Origin: Cunninghamella blakesleeana
Lineage: Eukaryota > Mucoromycota > Mucoromycetes > Mucorales > Cunninghamellaceae
Assembly: GCA_017871115.1 (NCBI GenBank)
Contig: JAFCIZ010000005.1
Location: 1,720,501 to 1,784,500 of the forward strand
Direction of reading: 5' to 3'
Length of the DNA: 64,000 bases
The notes below the pieces were generated by a model. That model saw nothing but the letters and a program-made list of their open reading frames with translations. It searched no databases and was not told the DNA's origin. The position numbers and the translations under genes are program-made. Positions 49,079 through 61,653 of this stretch are shown here, one piece after another. How positions within the stretch are numbered: position 1 is the first letter of the stretch; each line of letters starts with the position of its first letter.

Positions 49079-51504
49079 ATTTTAAAATATAATGATAATA
49101 TTTATAGAGTTATAAAATATTTTAAATAAAAAAAAAAAAAAAAGGATTGGAAGGAGAGTAATAATAATATATATCTATATAAATTTAAATAAAATTAAAG
49201 GATGTTGAATTATATCCTATATGTGAAAAATCAATTTTCACAATATAAAAAATGAATGTATGAATATGATGGTCAAAAAAAGTGAAAGAAAGAGAGGGAA
49301 AGTAAAAATAAAAAAAGCTAATTAATTAATTAAATAATTTTGCACAACCTTAATTTTTACCCTATTTTTTTTGGCTGGTGTTTAAATTTCCACCAGGCTA
49401 TGAACCAAACTAAGGCATTTACCGAGACTTTGTTGTATTCTTGTCACCATATCTGTAGCACTATTATTACTATTAAGTCATATATATATGTTTTTTAGAC
49501 TTGATAATTATAGGGTGAAAAAATTACTAGAATTTAATTTATAAATAATCATTCTGTTTAAACTAAAATAATTTTATTTTCTCCTACACTTTCAAACGCC
49601 AATGTTACTTTTTTGTATATAAACTTTTTTAAAACAATCATGAGAAATTCTCATTTATAAAGAACAAAATCAGATAATCTTTTGTGGTTATCAACCTGTA
49701 TGCATATATATATATATATATATATTATTTATAAATAAAATTCAATTTAAAAATCCAAAGATTGCCATAAAGATGCTCTAATTGGCTAATTAAAATAGTT
49801 TGATTTGAAAGTATTTGCTATCATTCAGCGTTTTGTTAATTTAGCTCTTGTAACAAACGGATACCAATTTTGGTGCATATATCCTCAAGCGTTTATAGAA
49901 TTGGAAGACTGTATATTGGACTATTACCATTATTCATTTTTGATCAATATATAAAAAGAGATCTAGGATCCTATGTACTGTCATTGTTGCCGATTAAACA
50001 ATATACTAAAAGGTGAAGTTCCTAATATAAATTATATTATATTTTACTACTACAAAAAAATCAAGAATATTTCAATCTGATGTATGCTAAAATAGCGGCG
50101 GTTGTGATGGTATTAATAGCATTGAAAACAAAACAACAAACCTTTGATACCATTTGTACCACATGTCGTTATTGTTAATGTGAAGAATGTGGTATAAAGT
50201 AACACTTAGCTTACCATAACAACAGTAACTACTTTAATTGCCAAACACATAGAATATGATTCAACCCAATATCTATGAACTGAATACTTATAATACAACC
50301 AAGTCTACAAGTAAAAAATAAAAAATAAAATATCATATATGTATAACAGTATTCTTTTTGTTTATTGTATTTCATGTATCAGTTGTTTTATTTATTTATA
50401 TTTATTTACTTACCTGTTTATTTTTTTCATATATCGCCACTTGTTTCTATAAGTCATTGGACATCAAAGAAGGAACGGAACCAAAAAAAATAATAGCATT
50501 AAAATAAAAAAATATGTATGTAATAAATTATATTAAAAAAATTGGAATTTATACCGCTGATTATGACTAAACAAAATTTTTCGCTTACCCTTGCTACCAT
50601 AGTGATTGAAATGTATTCAAGTTTAAATGAATTAGAATCTCATTTGGATAATTCATCAAAGCCAACTGCTACTAAATGTTATTCTCTTATATCAATAATT
50701 TTTTACTACATTCATATGAATTACAACAGAAAAGGTAGTTAATACTAATACAAGTGATAATTTTAATTAATTTAAAAAGGGCTAACGAAATAAAAGTATG
50801 TCAAACGATAAAGTCTAACAAGAATATAAAATCAATAAATAAAAAAGAGAGAATGAGTGAGAAAATAAATAAAAGTAAATAAGAGATTGAAAACAATAGG
50901 AAATTGTGAAAGAGCAGAAAGAAAGAGAGAAAATAATAAATAAAAAAAAGAAACTACTTGGTGTTGTACATAATAAAATTCTAACTTACATAATCCTTTA
51001 AAAAATCGAAAAGATAGCCTTAATATAAATAATAATGTAAATAAAATAATAATAATAATAAATCAATAAAATAAAGCTACAAAAAGTATATTCTTTTTCA
51101 CCTTCACTCATTTTCTCTAGCTCCGGTCATTTTCCTATTTTAGAATATTGGTATTATTCTGCATGAAATATTCATGAACGGTTAACTTCATTTAAATCAA
51201 AAGTAAATTAATAACTAAGTTGTCAAATAATTATAATCATATTTTTGTTTATCTTTTGCAAAAGGAAGTAATAAATATCCCATTTATACATTTTTGTATC
51301 ATAAATCATAAATAATATCAAGCATAACCTTCTTATCCATTAATAAAATATTAAAACTATTGGATACTTTAATATTAAAAATTGTATAAATATACTCATT
51401 ATTATTATTTTTTTATTATTCATTATCGCTGTAAATATATGTAAATATATAAATATGTATATATATAAGTAACCGAATTAATAGTATATAAATTGTAAAG
51501 CAGA
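49079..51504. other. Long intergenic region with coding-like patches
   Basis: AT-rich overall, but about 49400-50310 and 50560-50740 are noticeably less AT-rich and contain short open frames listed as a finding (for example 49973-50079, 50080-50178 and 50563-50742). None joins by clear GT-AG introns into a gene I recognise. It may hold an unrecognised short-exon gene, a decayed gene or an old element. No terminal repeats or transposase motifs are visible. Confidence 0.4.
50563..50742 (+). CDS. Possible small ORF, unrecognised
   Basis: Opens with AUG (MTKQNFSLTLATIVIEMYSS) and runs 59 codons to a stop after MNYNRKGS. Composition is less AT-rich than the flanks and it has a normal amino-acid mix, unlike the repeat-derived frames around it. 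No known motif is seen, and a hydrophobic segment lies near the C-terminus (LISIIFYYI). It could be a real short protein, an exon ending at the GTAGTT after AAAAG, or chance. Confidence 0.2.
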   Translation: MTKQNFSLTLATIVIEMYSSLNELESHLDNSSKPTATKCYSLISIIFYYIHMNYNRKGS

Positions 51505-52391
51505 TTAATTATCTTTTATTTCTGTATTGGAAGGTTCAGGTAATATAGTATTTTGGGCTTCATGTAACAAAAATTCTTGATTTAAAGGCTTTGCATGATC
51601 ATTTTTTGTTTGTTTATCCATATGTTCTTCATTCATTATTGATCTATTAGATGTTGTTGGTGATAATGGTGATGATGATGATGTAAAGGTAGAAGGTGGT
51701 ATAGCCTCAGTTGGTGAAGCTTCTTGTTGAGGTGTTGAAAGAGGACCTTCTTCATATTCAGTTGTTGACTGAGATTCATTTTCTGTATTAGGTTCAAAAT
51801 CTGCTGAACTAAAGATCGTATTACTATAGGAATATACGTCTTTGTTTTGATCTTGTTGTTGCTGATCTATATTTACTATATTGGTGTGTTTTTTTCTTGG
51901 TATCTTATGTAATAATCCAAATCCAACATCGCAACCTAAAGATCCAGTTCCTCCCCAATCATGATTTGGCACTATGACAACCTATAATATATATATATAT
52001 GTGATATTAGTTAATCTATTAATACTTGTTACCCTTTATTTTTATTTTTATCCCTTATACAAAACCAAAATAAATATATTTTTCGACTTTATATATATAC
52101 ATATATTTACCTCTCGACAACTATCCCATTCTGTATTGTATACATATAATCTCAATGGTTTACCAAGATTATCTTCAACTAAATTATAAAAATCATCATC
52201 CCCTTTTAATACAGCCTGTGGACTTCCTATTATGTAATCGGTATGGGGTATAATGCCAGCCATTTCAGCAGGTGAATTAGACGATACATCTAATATATGC
52301 CATACATATTCCCCAGCACGTTCATAAGTACAATATCGTAGTGAACAGCCTAAAAATAAATATTATATATATAAGTACATGTATATTACTC

Positions 52392-52425
<34 letters not shown>

Positions 52426-53055
52426 GATCTTTTATACCTAATAAGCTTTTTTCATTTGGATCGCTTGACCAATTACTTGTTGGTGTTAGAGTTACGTCTA
52501 TTAATATATTAATAAAACAATAATAAAAAATATCACGTTGATAAAAACATAATTATATATATACTAACATATATATATACATATGTATGTACATGCATAC
52601 CTCGAAAAGCAACTGCCTTGCTTGAATATATTGTTAAGACTATTGGTTTATTTTCATTCTCTTTTATTGTTGACTGTAAAGTTATATTGTCTCCATTTTC
52701 CTAAAAAAAATTAAAGATAATAACAGTTAACAAAAGATATAAACATATATTATTTGTCCAATTAGCTCATTATTATTGATATTACTAAATTGATCCCATT
52801 AATAGCAACAATATAATCAAAAAACTGTTCAATACCAGCATGGAAGGCAGGAGAATTTTCCTTTACCTATAGTAAAAGATAATAAAAAAAGAACACGTTT
52901 ATAAAAAAAATAATTCTCATCCTTTTTTAATATATATATACATTTGCTTTTATATTTTATTATTGCTATCCATATATATATAGCAATTTTATTTAAATCA
53001 CCTTCAATATATGAAATCCATATCTTCCATATTCTGCACTATTTACACCACCCAT
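51505..53055 (-). CDS. Golgi reassembly stacking protein (GRASP55/65, GRH1-like)
   Basis: Exons 53055-53002, 52866-52786, 52700-52601, 52497-52438, 52349-52111, 51981-51505 give 336 residues. N-terminus [10 protein letters not shown] offers Gly2 for myristoylation. Two GRASP-type PDZ domains follow: PDZ1 about 10-100 ([29 protein letters not shown]) and PDZ2 about 100-200 ([67 protein letters not shown]), then a Ser/Thr/Pro/Glu-rich tail as in metazoan GRASPs. Family members tether Golgi or ER-exit membranes and support unconventional secretion; the tail is a phosphorylation target in animals (inferred here). The gene is divergent from the GH3-GNAT gene. Confidence 0.95.
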
Positions 53056-54077
53056 AAAAAATACAATATAAAATAAATTTATAAAAATGAAAGAGAAAAA
53101 AAAGAAAAAAAATCAAAGGCATTATATTTTTTAAAAAACTTGCGACTGAAAACTTTAAACTCAGATTGTACTTTTTTATGGTTCCTGGAATTGAAGGTTT
53201 TGAAAATTTGCTATGAATTTTTTTTCCTTTAGAGTTGCATAGCAGTACTATTTTTTTTTTTTTTTTTCATTATTTAATGTTGTATAAAAATTATTTTTTA
53301 TTCAAGATCTATAAAACTATTTTGAGTATAGCTGCATAGTATTGAATTTAAACAAGTCCAAAATAAAAGAAAAAAAGATCATGATCTTCACAAAAAATAT
53401 AACAATTAAAGTTAATTTATAATCAACTCTAATTACAAAGTTCATTATTATATTATCATCATTATTTTCTATCATTACCTACATCAGAGGGTAACTAAAC
53501 CTTAGGCATTATATATTTATTTATTATTAGGTAAAAATGAAAAAGTCAAGGAAAGGGAAGCCATTAATAGTGTAACATTAGATTTTTCAACACCAGTTAT
53601 GATGAATAAAAAAACGAAAATCATTAGCCATTTTTACCCCAGCATCTCCAGTATTTAGCTCCACTTGGATCTATTACAAAAAAAAAAAAAAATAGCAACG
53701 ACCCTGACACAACTGAACCAAATATAGATCTTTATTTTTTTCTTCAATTATAAAATTTTTGTTCGTATAAGTACTATCGTTTTTTTTTTTTTTTTTATTT
53801 TCTATTTATCTATATTATTTATATTTATTTTATTATTATAATTGTATAAATATATACTTATATTCATATTAATACTATAGCTTGTTAATCCATAAAAAAT
53901 AAAATAAGCAATATAATATATTAATAAAAAAAAAAAGGGTCCTCTGATTGATTACGTTTGCGGCAATTTAAAAAAAGGGTGGGAACCGATTTTTTTTAAA
54001 TAACCTTATTTCTTTCCAACCCTTTTTTCTTCTCTTTATCTTTTTATTTTTATTTTTTTATTTTTAAAAAAAACAAA
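53056..54077. other. Divergent spacer, GRASP / GH3-GNAT
   Basis: AT-rich with T and A homopolymers, a GGGTGGGAACC patch (about 53978) and a CT-rich tract (about 54017-54040) shortly before the GH3-GNAT start. No gene seen. Confidence 0.45.
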
Positions 54078-56696
54078 ATGACTATTCAACAAAATGATAT
54101 TGGACAATTACTTATGTGTGGGTTTGACGGGCTTGAACCAACTGATGGTATTCTAGATTTAATCAAAAACCATAATTTAGGCTCTATCATTTTTTTTTCA
54201 AGAAATATAGCTTCTGCTGAACAAGTACAAAAGTTAACTCACGATCTACAACAAGCTGCAAAAGATGCTGGCCATGTACGCCCTTTGTTTATTGCTGTAG
54301 ATCAAGAAAACGGTGTGGTTCGTCGTTTAGGAGAAAGTGGAACTTATTTACCTGGCAATATGGCTGTGGGTGCTATGAATTCTGTTACCAGTGCGCGACA
54401 AATTGCTTTAACAACAAGTAAAGAATTACTAACCTTAGGAATGAATTGGAACTTGGCTCCTGATATGGATGTGAATAACAATGCTTTAAATCCTGTTATT
54501 GGTGTGCGTTCTTATGGTGAAAATCCTGAACTTGTTGGAAGACTTGGTTTGGCTCAAGTAGAAGGATATCAACAAGGTGGTGTAGCTACAAGTATTAAAC
54601 ATTTTCCTGGCCATGGGGATACAGCTACCGACTCTCATTTAGGTATTCCTGTTATTGATAAATCCTTGGATGAATTAGATCAAGTTGAATTAGTACCCTT
54701 TAAAAAAGCTATTCAAGCAAATGGATTAGCGCAGCCAGCTTCCGTCATGATTGGTCATATGGCTTTACCTCAATTATTTAAAAAGGATGAAACAACTGGA
54801 TTAGGTGTCACATCAAGTTTATCTCCTGAAATTGCAAATGGATTACTTCGAAAGAGGTTACATTATCGTGGTGTGATTATTACTGATTGTTTAGAAATGG
54901 ACGCTGTAAAAGAATCAGTGGGTAGTGCAAAAGGAGCGGTACTTGCTTTACAAGCTGGTAACGATATGGCCATGATTTCACATACTTATGAATATCAAAA
55001 GGATGCTTTCCATCAATTAAATCAAGCCTTATTAAATGGACAATTGGATCAAGATGCTATTCAAGCTTCTATTGAGCGTGTGAACCATTTAAAAGACCAA
55101 TATCTTTCTTGGGATGATGTTTTAACCAAAAAACCTTTAACCACTGTTGGATGTCATGAACATATAGAATTAAGCCAACGCTTATATGATCATGTACCTA
55201 CTTTAGTACGTAACGATGCCAATTTGATTCCTCTTCAATTAAATTCTACAAAATCAGATAAATTATTATTCTTAGCTGCTCATGTTCCTTTAACCTTAGC
55301 AATCGATTCAGAAGCTGAACCTTTTAATGCCTTTTATCATTCCATTCAAAAACGGTATGCTAATACAGAATATATTATTTACCATCAGGACAACATACAG
55401 GAATTGGTAGCAAGTAACAAAATTCAAGAAGCTAGTCATGTGATCATTGGTACGGCAAATGCTAACTTGCATCCTTTCCAAGTGGAATTAATAGAAAAGG
55501 TGTATGCAATAAATAAAAAGGTGATTGTAGCAGCTGTAATTAACCCATATGATCTGATGACTTTCCCTACAGTTGAAACCTATATTGTAAATTATGAATA
55601 TACCCCTCCCGCTCATGAAGCTACTGTTAAATTGATTTTTGGTGAAATTGAGTCTTCTAGTCAACTCCCTGTTACGATTCCTAATATTCAAATCAACCAT
55701 CCTTCTCAATCTTCTGTTGCCCATGTTGAACTTTATGATGAAAAAGATGATTTAAATCAAGTATACGATTTATGGAAGCAAGTATTTGGAAAAGATTGGC
55801 CAATACAAAAACAACATATGCAGTGTGTACTAAATAATCCAAACGCTGATCCAGTTCATTTTGTAGCTCGTCATACATCTACAGGTAATATCATTGGTTT
55901 TATATCTACTATGATTCAACACGAAGGAGAAGATGGTGACCATGGTCAAGTCGCACTCATCATGGTTCATCCAAGTTATCAACAACAAGGAATTGGTAGT
56001 CAATTACATGATCAAGCCATACAACATTTTATTGAAAAAGGTGTCACTCAAAAAAATAAAATTCGATTAGGTTCAACTTATCCAAGATTCTTTTGTGGTT
56101 TACCAACAACACATCAAGATACAGCTACGCTTGACTTTTTCAACCATCGTGGATGGGAATTAAATCCTATTTTAAAGCATGACTTGATGGGTGATTTAAC
56201 AAATTATGCAACTTCAGAAAGATTAAGTAAAAGAATGAAAAAGGAAAAAATTTGGTTTGGTCGACTTTTACCTAAAGATGTATGGCAATTATATGCTTTC
56301 CTTCAACACTATTTCCCTTACTGGTTATCTACTTACCAACATCGTATTGAATTAGGTGATTATCAAGATATTTTAATTGGAAGACAAGATCATGAACAAG
56401 GGCGAATTTTAGCCATTACTATTGTACATACAACAAATATTACTCATGAAAAGAGGGCCGATTTAATTTGGACAGATGAAACTTTATTTGGTAAAATGAG
56501 CGGTGGAATGGCTTGTGTAGGAGTTGCTACAGAAGATCGTGGTCGTGGGATTGGATTAGGCATTGTGGATTATGCTAATCAAGTTTTAAAACAGCGTGGT
56601 GTTAAAAAAGCTTATGTAGATATGGTGGAACTTGTTGACTTTTATGCTCTCCTTGGTTATTCTTCTTGGAGAACATATAATGAATTATTTTGTTAA
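54078..56696 (+). CDS. GH3 beta-N-acetylglucosaminidase (NagZ-like) fused to two GNAT domains
   Basis: One uninterrupted exon of 872 codons. Residues about 1-345 are a GH3 domain of the NagZ type: the loop KHFPGHGDTATDSH (174-187, with the D185/H187 acid-base dyad of Gram-positive NagZ) and ITDCLEMDA with nucleophile D270. A middle GH3-like C-terminal domain (about 360-545) follows. Then GNAT 1 (about 558-700; acetyl-CoA loop VHPSYQQQGIGSQLHD) and GNAT 2 (about 750-872; VATEDRGRGIGLGIVDYA). No signal peptide is seen, so it is probably cytosolic. It would cleave N-acetylglucosamine from chitin or peptidoglycan fragments; the acetyltransferase substrate is unknown, perhaps a free amino sugar. 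Such fusions are known in fungi. Lack of introns among intron-rich neighbours and the NagZ-type motif suggest ancient bacterial origin, as inference. Confidence 0.93.
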   Translation: MTIQQNDIGQLLMCGFDGLEPTDGILDLIKNHNLGSIIFFSRNIASAEQVQKLTHDLQQAAKDAGHVRPLFIAVDQENGVVRRLGESGTYLPGNMAVGAMNSVTSARQIALTTSKELLTLGMNWNLAPDMDVNNNALNPVIGVRSYGENPELVGRLGLAQVEGYQQGGVATSIKHFPGHGDTATDSHLGIPVIDKSLDELDQVELVPFKKAIQANGLAQPASVMIGHMALPQLFKKDETTGLGVTSSLSPEIANGLLRKRLHYRGVIITDCLEMDAVKESVGSAKGAVLALQAGNDMAMISHTYEYQKDAFHQLNQALLNGQLDQDAIQASIERVNHLKDQYLSWDDVLTKKPLTTVGCHEHIELSQRLYDHVPTLVRNDANLIPLQLNSTKSDKLLFLAAHVPLTLAIDSEAEPFNAFYHSIQKRYANTEYIIYHQDNIQELVASNKIQEASHVIIGTANANLHPFQVELIEKVYAINKKVIVAAVINPYDLMTFPTVETYIVNYEYTPPAHEATVKLIFGEIESSSQLPVTIPNIQINHPSQSSVAHVELYDEKDDLNQVYDLWKQVFGKDWPIQKQHMQCVLNNPNADPVHFVARHTSTGNIIGFISTMIQHEGEDGDHGQVALIMVHPSYQQQGIGSQLHDQAIQHFIEKGVTQKNKIRLGSTYPRFFCGLPTTHQDTATLDFFNHRGWELNPILKHDLMGDLTNYATSERLSKRMKKEKIWFGRLLPKDVWQLYAFLQHYFPYWLSTYQHRIELGDYQDILIGRQDHEQGRILAITIVHTTNITHEKRADLIWTDETLFGKMSGGMACVGVATEDRGRGIGLGIVDYANQVLKQRGVKKAYVDMVELVDFYALLGYSSWRTYNELFC

Positions 56697-57740
56697 ATAA
56701 AATAACAATAACAATCTATGTATTTTATTTATTAATATTTAGAATTAGTTATAGTAATTATAATTACAAAAATGACAATAGTAAAATAAAGATAAATTTC
56801 TATTTCAAAGATTAGTATTATTATTATATATATCAAAGAGTATGATTATGTTGTTGATATTTTGTATTTACAAGGTGGTGGTTCTATTAATTGTATAAAT
56901 GAATTATTAATTATTTTGCTTAAGTTACTACTTTTAAAAGTTTTTTATTACACACATACTTTGGATTCTTTGGAACTCGCAGAAGGAAACATGTATACTA
57001 CATATATCTGCTGTTTGTTCTTAGTTATCATATTTCAGGTGTTACCTTAAGAATTATTTTGTTATTCAACTTTCGTAACCTTACTAGTATTATCTCGAGC
57101 ACATTATTAGAATTATTATAAGGTGAAGAATGAAATAATAAAATAAGACAAAAAAAATTAGAGTGGGACGTTTAACTCTACAAAAATTAATTTATTGAGG
57201 TGTATTTTTTAGCCACTCTCTTTCACATTTATTTTATTTTTTTCAAACGAATTATAGCTTTTAAATTGATATATTATTTTTATTATTTTATATTAGTGTA
57301 TATGCACATAGCAGTATAATATCTAATTTATTTATGAATTTTTTTTAGGATTAACTAAGTTTTATTGTTTTATTTCTTGTGGTATTTTTTAATCCTGGCA
57401 AGGAGTTCATTCTTTTGTATGCTAAAAATATAGTTTTATTATTTTTAAATATAAAAACATATTTTGTTCGAGGTAACAAAACAGACTTATTTATGATTTA
57501 CAGTCGATCTTTTTAAGACGCACTTAGACTGGTTCTTACGACTTTTTCACTTGTAGTTACCTATTTTAATTACTGGTTGCCGATAATAATTCTTGATATA
57601 TTTTGACTGGCAGTTTTTGATTTTCAGCTTATTTTATGATTTTTGGTCAGCTTTTTTTTAACCCTGGCTGATTTTTTACAGCTCCTGCTTGGTAATCATA
57701 CTCTTATCCAAGGTTATTGGGAAGTTTTTTCTAGGAGTTG

Positions 57741-57838
<98 letters not shown>

Positions 57839-59757
57839 GCGTAAAACAATTGTCTTTTTTTATTCAAAATGTCGCCCTACTTTTTTTCTTCTTGATGCTG
57901 AATTTTTTATTGTTCTTGGCATTAAACTTTTCAGCTATTCTTGATACTGTGCATGATTTATATAATACTAATTAATTATCATATATACATTTAAATTTTA
58001 TATTATACTATTTTAAATAATTGTTCGTTTTTATATTTATGGTAGTTGATTTTTTATTTAAAATAGCTCTTATTTTATACTCAGGATAGTGATTTTTTTT
58101 CTTCATTTAAGATGTCAGCGTTTTTTTATTATTTTAGGTAATAATTTCTTCTTTTCATGCAAGTTGTTGGGTTGTCATTTTTTTTATGCAAGCTATTGGT
58201 CATAGCCCTTTTTTGATTCAACAGGGTGCCCTTTCTTTGCCCTTTAAGATAGCTCCTTTTTAAAAAAAATACGATTTTCTTTTTCTTCAAAGATGATTGG
58301 CTCTTCGTATTCTTCTTTATAACTATCTACTTTATTGGCACATAGGATATATCATCAAGACTTTATGCTAGTTTCTTACCTGTATCTATCAAAAATTTAT
58401 ATTTATTTATTAAAAATATAAAACACTTAAAGGTCATTGTCGTACATGCAATCGATTACTTTGAAAGAGAGAAAATGACAAGATATATAAAAATAAAAGT
58501 AAAGTATTAATAAAATAAAATAAAAGAGGGATAAAGAGGAGAGGACAAAAATATTATGTAAGGCTAAGATAAGAGGAGTGTTTTTTTTAAAAAAAAAAAT
58601 TAAAAGGAATAAGATAAGGAATATGAAAGAAGGAATAAGAAACTAGGATAATAGAAGAGTTGGAGCAGGGCAGAAAAGTTGAATTATTTAAGGAGAGTGA
58701 TACCAAGCGGAGGTTTGTTTCGAAAGGCACTAATTGTTCGTGATGCTAAGTTCATTTTGTATAGAACTTTTGATAACAAAATTCCAGGCATTGTTAATAC
58801 TCAGTAGTCATAAACTTGCAAAATATAGGTAGTTGGTTTATTGTCAAATCAGAAAGGTTGAAAGATAGGCAAATTATCGATTATCAATGGGGAAAAATCT
58901 TTAAAAAAGTAAAAACTTTCTTAAGCAAACAATCCAGTCTTTAAGGCCATCGAATACAATTGTGCAAGATGTAAGGTGAATATATAGTTATATGGTTAAG
59001 TGATTGTATTTACAGCTATGGGTAGAAAGTACAGCAGAAGGATCTACTTATAGTTATAATACATTAGGTTTTAAATGAATGTGAAGAGAATAATGGTATT
59101 ATACTTTATTTTCCAGATGAATAATTATACTATTATTTTATTCATGTCATATGCTGCTACTTTAATAGCAATTTAGTGAAACTTTACTGGGCCCCAATAG
59201 AGTTTCTTTTTTAATATTATCAAGTAACCTTTATTTTTTTATTTTTTATTTTTAAACTAATAATTATTCAACTTCTATTTTTCCAGTATGTTTTTTTATG
59301 AAGTAACTAAAATAATAATAAATGGATTAAAAAAGAAAAAAAGAGCAAGAAAATAAATAAATAAAATCAAAAAGACAATAATAAAACAAATACTTTAGAT
59401 AAGCAGTGAATTATTTCTTAAAACAAAATTGTAAAATCAAATAATCGTAGTGTATTTATTTAAAAAAAATATTATAATAATAAAAAATTGCAAGTTTTTT
59501 AAATAGAAATATTATTAAATCATACATTTATTTATATTATTAATTAATATATGTAGCTAGTGCGCGGATCCCATTTTATGTACTTCAAAAAAACCTATAG
59601 TGTGTATATAGTAAGAAGTGAGTAAAAAAAGATGATGGGCGCTGTTTTAAAAAAATCCTTGGCCTTAAAAAATTTAAAATAAAGAGCTCGAAAAAAATTA
59701 AAAAGTGCTTTTTTTTTTTGAAAAAAAAAATATACATATATAAAATAAGTTTATATA
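56697..59757. other. Long intergenic region, GH3-GNAT / ARP2
   Basis: About 3 kb. It holds a large TTA microsatellite (57742-57838) inside a T-rich domain (about 57240-58400) with recurring CTGGC/GCTG-containing T-rich phrases, and a less AT-rich patch (about 58640-59080) with a 50-codon open frame lacking an AUG. No intact gene, RNA or terminal repeat was recognised. The last few hundred bases are presumably the ARP2 promoter. Confidence 0.45.
57742..57838. repeat. TTA trinucleotide microsatellite
   Basis: About 32 uninterrupted ATT/TTA units, the longest microsatellite in the window. The Tyr-, Ile- and Leu-repeat frames that cross it on both strands are translations of the repeat and not genes. 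Confidence 0.95.
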
Positions 59758-60904
59758 ATGAATGCCTCCAAAACATTAGTTGTAGATAACGGTACTGGGG
59801 TAAAGTTGTATAATTTTTATTTTAACATCTATTTTATTTTAAAAGAAAAAAATACATATAAAAAAAACCATCATATAACTTTATATTGAAATAGAACACG
59901 AATTTATTAACAACTATAAACTCACCATCATCAACCTTTTTCTTTTTTCTTTTTTATTCCATTTTATTTTATAAAATAATAATAATAATAATAACCATTC
60001 AACTATGATATAAATAATATATATATGTATATATAGTTTGTAAAGTGTGGATATGCTGGAAGCAATTTCCCTGAACATGTATTCCCAAGTGTAGTAGGAC
60101 GACCTATATTACGTGCTGAAGAACGTATTGGGGATGTTGAAGTCAAAGATATTATGGTAGGTGATGAAGCTGCTGCTTTACGTAACATATTACAAATGTC
60201 ATACCCTATGGAAAATGGTATTATTCGTAACTGGGAAGATATGCGTCATGTATGGAACTATACTTTTGATGAACAATTACAAGTCGATCCTCGTGATTGT
60301 AAGATTTTATTAACAGAAGCACCTATGAATCCTAAATATAACCGTGAACAAATGGCCCAAATCATGTTTGAAGAATATGGTTTTCAAGGTATTTATGTCG
60401 CTATTCAAGCTGTTTTAACTTTATTTGCCCAAGGGCTTTTATCTGGTGTCGTGGTTGATTCTGGCGATGGTGTTACTCACATTGTAAATAAAAAATAAAT
60501 AATTATAGTGAATTATATAATATATATAGAATAGTGCGTGTGAGAAGATATGTATATACGAAAAGAAAAGAAAAAAATTATATATATATATATGTGTGAT
60601 TTAATTATTTTAATTTATTCTATTTACTTTTTATTTTATTATTTTATTAGGTGCCTGTTTATCAAGGATATGCACCCGCTAATTTAACACGTCGTTTAGA
60701 TGTTGCCGGTCGTCATGTTACAAAATATTTGATTAAATTACTATTACTTAGAGGATATGCTTTCAATCGTACTGCTGATTTTGAAACCGTTCGTCAAATT
60801 AAAGAAAAGTTTTGTTATGTCAGGTACGATAAATAATTATATATAAATATATAAAGTAACATTAAAAAAAAAAAGAAACACGGTGATTTAATAACTTTAT
60901 ATTG

Positions 60905-60942
<38 letters not shown>

Positions 60943-61579
60943 TATAGTTATGACCTTGAATTGGATCAAAAATTAGGAAATGAAACAACTACTTTAGTCG
61001 AAAGCTATGAATTACCTGATGGTCGTGTCATTAAAGTAGGATCAGAAAGATTTGAAGCACCAGAATGTTTATTCCAACCTCACCTTGTTGATGTAGAAGC
61101 AGCTGGCATGGCTGGTAATATATAAATAGATAAATAAATAGATCATAATGAAATTATTATTATTACAATAGTAACTTTAAAGTAACTCATATTTTATTTT
61201 TTCACTTTTTTTTAAAAAAACAACAGAAATGTTATTTAATACCATTCAAGCAGCTGATATTGATATTCGAGCTGATTTATATAAGCATATTGTATTATCT
61301 GGTGGATCTACTATGTATCCTGGTCTTCCTAGTAGATTAGAAAAAGAAGTAAAACAATTATACCTTACAAATGTATTAGGTGGTGATGCTAGCCGATTGA
61401 ATAAATTCAAAATTCGTATTGAAGATCCTCCAAGACGTAAACATATGGTTTATCTTGGTGGTGCTGTATTGGCTGATATTATGAAAGATAAAGATTCTTG
61501 GTGGGTGACAAAACAGGAATGGGAAGAAATGGGTCCTCGTTCATTGGATAAAATGGGTGTCCTTGGATCAACTGCTTAA
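59758..61579 (+). CDS. ARP2: Actin-related protein 2 (ARP2/3 complex)
   Basis: Exons 59758-59799, 60037-60483, 60651-60823, 60948-61114, 61227-61579 give 393 residues, the normal ARP2 size. The phosphate-1 loop [20 protein letters not shown] spans the first intron; other actin-fold blocks are [14 protein letters not shown] (phosphate 2, across intron 2), [15 protein letters not shown], and [21 protein letters not shown] (adenosine). ARP2-specific features include [16 protein letters not shown] and the C-terminal [21 protein letters not shown]. With ARP3 it forms the seed of branched actin filaments at endocytic sites. The 42-base first exon is required to supply the start of the nucleotide-binding loop. 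Confidence 0.97.
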
Positions 61580-61619
61580 AATATATAAAAATATATAAAT
61601 ATATTATATTATATTAAAT

Positions 61620-61653
<34 letters not shown>

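Noticed and set aside
57643..57975. Long open frames (poly-Tyr, poly-Ile, poly-Leu) on both strands
   Set aside because: They are translations of the TTA microsatellite in every frame and have no start context or homologous composition.
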